Assembly: GCA_019308525.1 (NCBI GenBank)
Contig: JAFDIC010000032.1
Coordinates: 1-17,753 of the forward strand
Direction: 5' to 3'
From: Deltaproteobacteria bacterium
Lineage (GTDB): Bacteria; Desulfobacterota; DSM-4660; Desulfatiglandales; HGW-15
Length of the DNA stretch: 17,753 bases
Below the pieces are notes generated by a model. That model searched no databases and had not been told where the DNA came from. It saw nothing but the letters and a program-made list of their open reading frames with translations. How positions within the stretch are numbered: position 1 is the first letter of the stretch; each line of letters starts with the position of its first letter. Positions 13,093 to 17,753 of this stretch are shown here, piece after piece. Both the position numbers and the translations under genes were made by a program.

Positions 13093-15759
13093 TTACTGCT
13101 TTTTCTTATCAAAAGGGGGAGGGGGGTTGCCACCATAGGCCGGAGGAGGCTCGATCGGTTCGCCCGTCTCCGGGTCAGGCGGCATCATGGGTCTGTCCAC
13201 CGGTCTTCTCCCGTCTAAAGATCTCCTCCCCGGGAACCCCCTGCCCACCTTTTGCCCTAGATGATCTCGCGTCCTTTTCCCGGCATGATCCGTGCCTTCT
13301 ACAAAGACAAGGGCTCCCGTGGGACATTTCTTCACGCAGTCTGGATCCCCTCCGCACAGGTCACACAGCAGGGGCACTTGTGTTTGAGGGTGTAATTGAA
13401 TCACTCCGCTGACGCATGCTTCGACGCAAAGCCCGCATCCGACGCAACCGTCTTCATTTACTCTGACTGTTTTCTTCTCTGGATCCTGAGCAATTGCATT
13501 CTCGGGGCATATGGCCGCGCAGGGAGCCCTTGCGCATCGAAGACAAACTATGGGCTTATCAACACCCTGCTCTTCAAGCTTTACCACATGGATTCTAGCC
13601 AAGGACGGGGAATAGGTCCTGTGGTGGAAGAAAGAACATGCCGTCTCGCAAGCCCGGCAACCCGTACAAAGAGATGGGTCCACAACCAGTTTCCTGTCAA
13701 GCATCTTCGTGGACTCCCTCGTTTTTTCCCTTATCGCGTGGATCTTCCGAAACTTGTTAATGTAGTCCAAGTTCTTTCCGGTCTTCTCTGATATGTAAGT
13801 CCACCGCGCGGTCGTTGTCCCGTCAGTGTCTTCCTCCAAGACCGGATAGTCTTTTTTCAGGGCAATGCCCCTTTTCTCAAAATCTTCAACCACAAAGCCC
13901 AGATCTAATTCATAAAGCTTCTTCTCGGTCGGCCAGCCTGTTTTTGGATCCCAGCCCCTGAAGCTGTAATACTCCGAGAGAAGGGCATCGTTTTCAAATA
14001 CCATTCCTGCGGCGAGGTTGGAGTCCTCCGGAAGGGGTTCGTCTGTGAATCTTTTCGGGAGGTAATCATCCGCTCTTGAAAGACCGTATCTTACCAAGAT
14101 AGCCCTTTCAAGATTGTTGATCCTTTCCCCGATCCGCAAAATCTCTTCTATGTCAACGTCGAGACCCGTGGAGAATCGGAAGAGGTCTCGAGCCACCGCC
14201 TCCTGAACAATCTCCATGGAAATTCCTATGATTTTGCAGAAGCTCAGGGAATCAGCCAAGGCACACATCTCTTCAAACCAGGGGACCATCTTGCCTTTCC
14301 CTTCCCATCGCTCCATCAGGGCACAGGAAGTCGATCCAAACCTTTCCAGGGCCTCTTCTGTTCGTCCGGACATCTCGAAAAAGGGATCGGCCCTTTGATG
14401 GTCCGCCCCCCTGGATGCTACCGCATTGCCCAGCCCGTAAGCCTTGAGTCCGCGGACATCGGCCTGAAAAATCTCCAGGTTTTTCACTTCCATACAAAGA
14501 TCACGGCCGATGCCCAGTGTCTCAGCGGCATGAACCACCCCCTTTGACAGAATAGCACCGAATCCCTCGTTATTGATAATCTTCAAGAGCAGCTCGTAGA
14601 CTGCAAGGGAATTGCCCCAGGACAAGTCCAGACCATCGGTGTCCTTTTGGTTCAGAAGATCCAGTTGGTACATCTCCTGGGCCCATGAAATCACCTCGGA
14701 TGCGGTTATTGAGTCCAAACCGGCCCGGTTGACAATCTCCGCACACTTGAGCGCAACCTTGATATCGGGGTTTCCCACTCTCGCGGTGAATCCCGCCAGA
14801 GTTTCGTATTCAGGCCCCTCGGCCTTAAGTTCCTGCCCCTTAAATCCCCCAGGTACGACGTAGAAGCGGCTGCATGGATTCACACAGGAAAAACATGCCT
14901 TGCGTTTCACGTTGAACCTGGCTGCAACGGTTTCGCCCGACACCTTTAGCCAGTCTTCAAACACACCTGTTTGAAAATGACGCGTGGGGAGGATACCCGC
15001 CTGCTGGCAGAGTCTTATCAGGTTCGTAGTGCCTGTTATTCCTCTCTCTTGAAAATTTGGATGGTTATAGACAGCCCTGTAAACGTAGTTCAACAGGGAT
15101 TGGAATTTCTCCGGTTCTGCCACGCTCACAGCACCTGTTCCCGAAATGGCCACTGCCTTCAGGTTCTTTGAGGCCATCAGAGTGCCCATCCCCGTGCGAC
15201 CGAATGCCCGTGCATTGTTTGTTATGATGCTACCGTAGGATACCCCGTTCACGGAAGCCGTACCGCAGCAGGCAACCTGCACACCGTGATCATGGCATTC
15301 GCGGCGTATGGCGGCAGTGGTCTCCCAGGTGTCCAGGCCCCACAGGTGTGATGCTTCACGAATTTCAACATCGTGGTCCACGATTCGAACGTAGACAGGA
15401 GCATCGGCTCTTCCTTCAAATATGATTTGGTCAATTCCGGCAAACTTCATCTCTGCGCTGAAATGGCCGCCGGCATTTGAATCCCCGAGGTATCCCGTGT
15501 GAGGAGACTTCCCAGAAACATTTATCCTTGATCCGGGAAAGGCCGTACCCGTGATCGGCCCGACTCCGAACATCAAGATGTTCTCCTCCCCCATGGGCTC
15601 AGCATCAACGGGAATCTCCCGGAAATACACCTCCATGTTAAAGCCTCTACCGCCCATCCACTTCCTGGCATATGATTCCGGTATATCTTCCAGGAATGTC
15701 TTTCTTTCCGTGAGATTGACACGAAGACGAAAACCCGCATGCCCGTAATGATCTGCCAT
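13093..15759 (-). CDS. AOR-family oxidoreductase fused to a four-cluster ferredoxin domain
   Basis: The start chosen is ATG 15757-15759 with GAGGAGG just upstream; it gives MADHYGHAG, the usual AOR N-terminus, and 888 aa. Residues 1 to about 620 are an aldehyde:ferredoxin oxidoreductase: pterin-binding GGRGF (36-40) and RTGMGTLMASKNLKAVAI (188-205), active-site cluster cysteines C289, C292, C296 and C508, AEGPEYETL around 313-321, and H454 in GADH. Residues about 690-820 hold sixteen cysteines in four [4Fe-4S] sets (698/701/704/708, 739/742/747/751, 772/775/778/782, 799/802/808/812), like the electron-transfer subunits AorA, YdhY or HycB, which are normally separate proteins. The last 40 residues are proline-rich and end in DKKKQ. 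Expected cofactor is W- or Mo-bis-pterin. It probably oxidises an aldehyde or reduces an acid, passing electrons through the fused ferredoxin. No signal peptide; cytoplasmic. livH follows after 46 bases. Confidence 0.92.
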   Translation of the reverse strand: MADHYGHAGFRLRVNLTERKTFLEDIPESYARKWMGGRGFNMEVYFREIPVDAEPMGEENILMFGVGPITGTAFPGSRINVSGKSPHTGYLGDSNAGGHFSAEMKFAGIDQIIFEGRADAPVYVRIVDHDVEIREASHLWGLDTWETTAAIRRECHDHGVQVACCGTASVNGVSYGSIITNNARAFGRTGMGTLMASKNLKAVAISGTGAVSVAEPEKFQSLLNYVYRAVYNHPNFQERGITGTTNLIRLCQQAGILPTRHFQTGVFEDWLKVSGETVAARFNVKRKACFSCVNPCSRFYVVPGGFKGQELKAEGPEYETLAGFTARVGNPDIKVALKCAEIVNRAGLDSITASEVISWAQEMYQLDLLNQKDTDGLDLSWGNSLAVYELLLKIINNEGFGAILSKGVVHAAETLGIGRDLCMEVKNLEIFQADVRGLKAYGLGNAVASRGADHQRADPFFEMSGRTEEALERFGSTSCALMERWEGKGKMVPWFEEMCALADSLSFCKIIGISMEIVQEAVARDLFRFSTGLDVDIEEILRIGERINNLERAILVRYGLSRADDYLPKRFTDEPLPEDSNLAAGMVFENDALLSEYYSFRGWDPKTGWPTEKKLYELDLGFVVEDFEKRGIALKKDYPVLEEDTDGTTTARWTYISEKTGKNLDYINKFRKIHAIREKTRESTKMLDRKLVVDPSLCTGCRACETACSFFHHRTYSPSLARIHVVKLEEQGVDKPIVCLRCARAPCAAICPENAIAQDPEKKTVRVNEDGCVGCGLCVEACVSGVIQLHPQTQVPLLCDLCGGDPDCVKKCPTGALVFVEGTDHAGKRTRDHLGQKVGRGFPGRRSLDGRRPVDRPMMPPDPETGEPIEPPPAYGGNPPPPFDKKKQ

Positions 15760-15941
15760 TTTCCTCCTCTGATCCCCTAAATTTCCCTTCTCCGGGTAAT
15801 CATACGCTGTTCCCTCAGATTGACCCTTCCCTATTCGGGGTACGACTTGGTTCAAGCGCTCGCATATTCTTTGCGCGGGGTTTTCAAGAGGTTGCTCAAG
15901 AATATCTTCGGGGCTCATGGCAGCAAGTCTTATCTCTGTTC

Positions 15942-16121
15942 TCAATTGTGCTGAACATAGTTTTTTCCGTCAAGCTTGAGGCGATCCCCAAGTGGTATGA
16001 CCTGCAAGCTCCTCTGTCCCCTAAGCACACGAGGTCGCGCCAATTCCTTGAACAATTGGGCCCCTTGCAAAGCCCCTTTGAGGACGGCGACACACTCGAG
16101 TAGCTCAGTGTCTGGCGACAT
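15942..16121 (-). CDS. Possible small protein, 59 aa, upstream of the AOR operon
   Basis: ATG 16119-16121 with AAGGCAAGGGG just upstream opens 59 codons ending at TGA 15942-15944. The peptide (MSPDTELLECVAVLKGALQG..., ending LKLDGKNYVQHN) has a helix-like N-terminal half, no strange composition, and a basic middle. I recognise no family. It lies on the AOR strand, 182 bases before that start codon. It could be a real small gene, the tail of a decayed gene, or chance. The overlapping frame on the same strand (15896-16201) seems less protein-like. Confidence 0.25.
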   Translation of the reverse strand: MSPDTELLECVAVLKGALQGAQLFKELARPRVLRGQRSLQVIPLGDRLKLDGKNYVQHN

Positions 16122-16172
16122 GCACCCCTTGCCTTCAAAAGTTCATGGAATTGCGCAATTCTTTCCAGTGCA

Positions 16173-16201
16173 TTCATATATTTGCATTCATCCGCTAACA
16201 A
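16173..16201 (-). promoter_or_regulatory. Weak candidate promoter for the AOR-liv operon
   Basis: On the minus strand TTGTTA (16201-16196) and TATGAA (16178-16173) are separated by 17 bases, each matching 4 of 6 consensus positions. It would start transcription about 45 bases before the 59-codon ORF and about 400 bases before the AOR start. I found no clear sigma-54 site in the gap. Confidence 0.25.
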
Positions 16202-16350
16202 TTTTTGGAAGGTTAAACTAAGGTCTCTAATCTTAGGGAGTGATGTGATGGAAATTCTGTCTTTGCGCAGGCTATACGAAAACTTGAAATGCTGTCAAGT
16301 GAAAACAGACGACCTATGATCCGTAATTGGCCTTGGGCAAGCCCCTTTTC

Positions 16351-16379
16351 TTGACTTGCTTGATCATCGGTGTTAGACT
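16351..16379 (+). promoter_or_regulatory. Candidate promoter for the Cys-rich gene and tatA
   Basis: TTGACT (16351-16356) and TAGACT (16374-16379) are exactly 17 bases apart, matching 5 of 6 and 4 of 6 positions. They lie about 117 bases before the start codon at 16496. Confidence 0.4.
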
Positions 16380-16495
16380 CCAAACAAGGTTGGTTCATCT
16401 CACCGACATTCTTAACCAACAGGGCAGTCGTAGGACTCAGAAGGAGAACTTTTTTTGTCTGGGAACATGTGCTTCCCGGGAAGGCTTGAGGGAGA

Positions 16496-16894
16496 ATGCA
16501 AAAAGTTGTCAGCCTCAAGGAGCGTCTCAAGGACAAGAAGCAGAAAGAACAGATCCAAAAATTCAGGGGAAAAATTGATACGATCCAGAAGATTATCCAG
16601 TGCTCAGCCTGTCATATGAAATGTGCCATGTGCGGCGTGCACCTAAGAGAAGAAGAGCCGGAGCCGCATCCCATCGAATCTTCCCTGGGCCTGTCCTTTT
16701 GTGAATGCTGCCGGGGCGAATTCGACGATTTTATTGCCCTTTCCAGGGGGAAGAAAGATCCGGATATCTTCTGGCACAACAAGGAGTGGAAAAAAATGTG
16801 GGCCTCCTGGCTGAATTACAGGAAGGCCTTGAACGCCTTTATGGAATCCCCGGAATTCAGGTTGCTCCTGGAAGAGCTCGATTTCCATACCTAG
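16496..16894 (+). CDS. Conserved-looking Cys-rich small protein of unknown function
   Basis: The 132-aa protein starts at ATG 16496, the first start after an in-frame stop, though the GAGGGAG upstream is unusually close. Residues 1-33 are highly charged and probably helical. Then come two CxxC pairs, C36/C39 and C43/C46 (CSACHMKCAMCG), and a second group C69, C71, C72 in SFCECCRGEFDDF, which suggests a zinc or iron-sulfur site of four to seven cysteines. The C-terminal half is rich in tryptophan and aromatics (DIFWHNKEWKKMWASWLNYRKAL). There is no signal peptide or membrane segment, so it is probably cytoplasmic. I recall similar unnamed proteins in sulfate-reducing bacteria but cannot name a family. 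tatA follows on the same strand after 222 bases, with structured DNA in between. Confidence 0.7.
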   Translation: MQKVVSLKERLKDKKQKEQIQKFRGKIDTIQKIIQCSACHMKCAMCGVHLREEEPEPHPIESSLGLSFCECCRGEFDDFIALSRGKKDPDIFWHNKEWKKMWASWLNYRKALNAFMESPEFRLLLEELDFHT

Positions 16895-16984
16895 TGCCCA
16901 TCCATAGATCAATCTTGGGCACGAGCGAGTTTCCAATGCAGAAATGAGCAGTTTTTACAAGATCAAGGAAATCAAGGAATTATG

Positions 16985-17058
16985 CGGAGGCATACTTTAG
17001 TATGTCGCGCCTGTCTGCGTATCACGCACAGGCAGGCAAATCTGCGGATTGACGCAGA
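16985..17058. repeat. Three tandem hairpins (possible intergenic palindromic repeat)
   Basis: Three inverted repeats follow one another: CATAC/GTATG around TTTA (16991-17004); GCCTG plus TGCGT against ACGCA plus CAGGC with a 3-base loop and a 2-base bulge (17009-17033); and TCTGCG/CGCAGA around a 6-base loop (17041-17058). There is no T tract. This looks like a REP/BIME-type structured repeat, or an mRNA processing or attenuating element between the Cys-rich gene and tatA. Copy number elsewhere cannot be judged from this window. Confidence 0.55.
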
Positions 17059-17116
17059 GATCGTGAAAAAGGGCCGTTTATGGATGGAAACTACCTAACT
17101 TCAATGGAGGTCATAT

Positions 17117-17320
17117 ATGTTCGGTATAGGCATGCCGGAGCTGATCATAATACTTATCATTATCCTGATTATCTTCGGGGCGGGCAAACTACCCGAGATC
17201 GGCAGCGGAATCGGGAAGGGGATAAAGAATTTTCGCAAGGCCTCCCAGGAGCCGCCGGAGAATACCGAGAAGATAGCCCCTCCCCATGAAGATGACGCGG
17301 ACAAGGATAAGGAAGCCTGA
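17117..17320 (+). CDS. tatA: Sec-independent translocase TatA/TatE-type subunit
   Basis: The 67-aa protein starts at ATG 17117 after GGAGG at 7 bases. It has the TatA layout: a short N-terminal segment and one membrane helix (about 5-20, [16 protein letters not shown]), the [10 protein letters not shown] hinge with FG and LP, an amphipathic helix ([14 protein letters not shown]), and an acidic, disordered tail. TatA oligomers form the passage in the inner membrane through which folded twin-arginine proteins are moved by TatBC. No tatB or tatC is visible in the window, which is common when tatA is encoded alone. TatE or TatB are alternatives, but the short tail favours TatA. Confidence 0.9.
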   Translation: MFGIGMPELIIILIIILIIFGAGKLPEIGSGIGKGIKNFRKASQEPPENTEKIAPPHEDDADKDKEA

Positions 17321-17426
17321 GTACACCACCCTTTCAGGACTCCCCGGGGCCTCTTGAGCGTTGGGCCTTACCTCTTTGTTACCCCGAGAATCTATGAAAC
17401 CGCACCTCTCCTGGAGCCGGTTGGAC

Positions 17427-17753
17427 CTAAAAAGGTATATCATCGTCAGGGACAGAAATGGGCTCTTCCTGGGGAAACTGCTCATCCGGACTCTCCGCCT
17501 TGGCTTGCTTCGCCGGTGAACCGAGCATCTGCATTTGCAGGGCCACTATTTCGGTGGTATACCTCTTGTTGCCCTCCCGGTCTTCCCACGCCCTTGTCTG
17601 TAGCCTACCTTCAATGTACACCTGGCTGCCCTTATGAAGGTATTCACCGCATATTTCACCCAGCCGGTCCCACGCCACTATCCGATGCCATTCGGTACGT
17701 TCTCCTTTCTCCCCGTTCTTACCGGTCCATTGCTCACGGGTGGCCACGGAAAA
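17427..17753 (-). CDS. ssb: Single-stranded DNA-binding protein, N-terminus outside window
   Basis: The gene enters from the right edge in frame (FSVATREQW at the border), so about 30-35 N-terminal residues are missing from view. The OB-fold part shows [39 protein letters not shown] and [18 protein letters not shown], all standard SSB. A short linker of about 20 residues leads to the acidic tip DDDIPF, the conserved tail that binds replication and repair partners. The protein coats single-stranded DNA in replication, recombination and repair. It is convergent with tatA; the 106 bases between them hold no clear terminator. Confidence 0.93.
   Translation of the reverse strand, partial: FSVATREQWTGKNGEKGERTEWHRIVAWDRLGEICGEYLHKGSQVYIEGRLQTRAWEDREGNKRYTTEIVALQMQMLGSPAKQAKAESPDEQFPQEEPISVPDDDIPF

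Larger units (their letters stand above)
15760..16495. other. Regulatory gap between divergent units
   Basis: No firm gene lies between the AOR fusion (minus) and the Cys-rich gene (plus). The AOR frame stays open upstream to 15945, but those 62 codons lack AOR similarity and the good ribosome binding site is at 15759, so I treat them as untranslated leader. A 59-codon minus-strand ORF and weak promoter candidates on both strands are listed separately. No tRNA or riboswitch was recognised. Confidence 0.5.

Noticed and set aside
13093..15759. AOR as a BamB-type benzoyl-CoA reductase
   Set aside because: BamB is an AOR relative, but no BamC-I subunits or other aromatic-degradation genes are visible here, so the general AOR call is safer.
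15896..16201. 101-codon minus-strand frame upstream of the AOR gene
   Set aside because: Ser/Cys/Arg-rich without motifs; overlaps a more protein-like 59-codon ORF and the AOR leader.
16213..16536. 107-codon minus-strand frame
   Set aside because: Runs antisense into the start of the Cys-rich gene and across its candidate promoter; no motifs.
1..17753. CRISPR array, prophage, tRNA or rRNA genes
   Set aside because: I looked for regular direct repeats, cloverleaf-like segments and phage genes and saw none.

Overview
The window looks like a chromosomal stretch from an anaerobic, probably Desulfobacterota-type (former Deltaproteobacteria) bacterium. The reasons are a tungsten/molybdenum aldehyde:ferredoxin oxidoreductase (AOR) family enzyme fused to a four-cluster ferredoxin module, a branched-chain amino-acid type ABC importer with both permeases and both ATPases, an ADP-forming succinyl-CoA ligase pair, and a Cys-rich small protein beside tatA. 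This placement is inferred from gene content and protein style; there is no rRNA, tRNA or other phylogenetic marker apart from a partial ssb.

Layout. (1) 1-2109 is sparse and decayed: an IS630-family transposase remnant (355-828, minus), a secreted Cys-rich Ig-like protein read through an in-frame TGA (789-1523, minus), and a nested palindrome (1996-2033) that probably ends the next gene. (2) 2110-3279 is an intact MFS transporter (minus), divergent from a LacI-type regulator; one LacI-type palindrome lies between overlapping divergent promoters. (3) 3431-5537 is a gene graveyard. The LacI regulator is cut at about residue 96 and joined in frame to a creatininase-family scrap. Then come a frameshifted, amber-interrupted Tm-1-like/UPF0261 remnant, an apparently intact class II aldolase, a frameshifted zinc-dependent alcohol dehydrogenase scrap and an inverted nitroreductase scrap. 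(4) 5598-8298 is a healthy plus-strand unit: good promoter, YbgC-type thioesterase, sucC, sucD, then a hairpin. (5) 8406-15759 is a minus-strand operon read AOR-ferredoxin fusion, livH, livM, livG, livF, livK, with gaps of 4 to 46 bases and an 8-base overlap. (6) 15760-16495 has no firm gene; it holds a 59-codon ORF and a weak candidate promoter. (7) 16496-17320 holds a Cys-rich 132-aa protein and tatA on the plus strand, separated by three tandem hairpins; a partial ssb (minus) runs off the right edge.

How the genes fit together. The AOR fusion and the ABC importer appear to be one transcription unit, so the importer probably brings in a carboxylate, amino acid or related compound whose aldehyde or acid is handled by the AOR. 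The convergent thioesterase-sucCD unit could interconvert acyl-CoA and acid with ATP formation, but a direct link to the AOR operon is only inferred. The 3431-5537 region looks like a former catabolic locus (regulator, transporter, hydrolase, aldolase, dehydrogenase) collapsed by deletions. What remains is the transporter, the operator and one aldolase.
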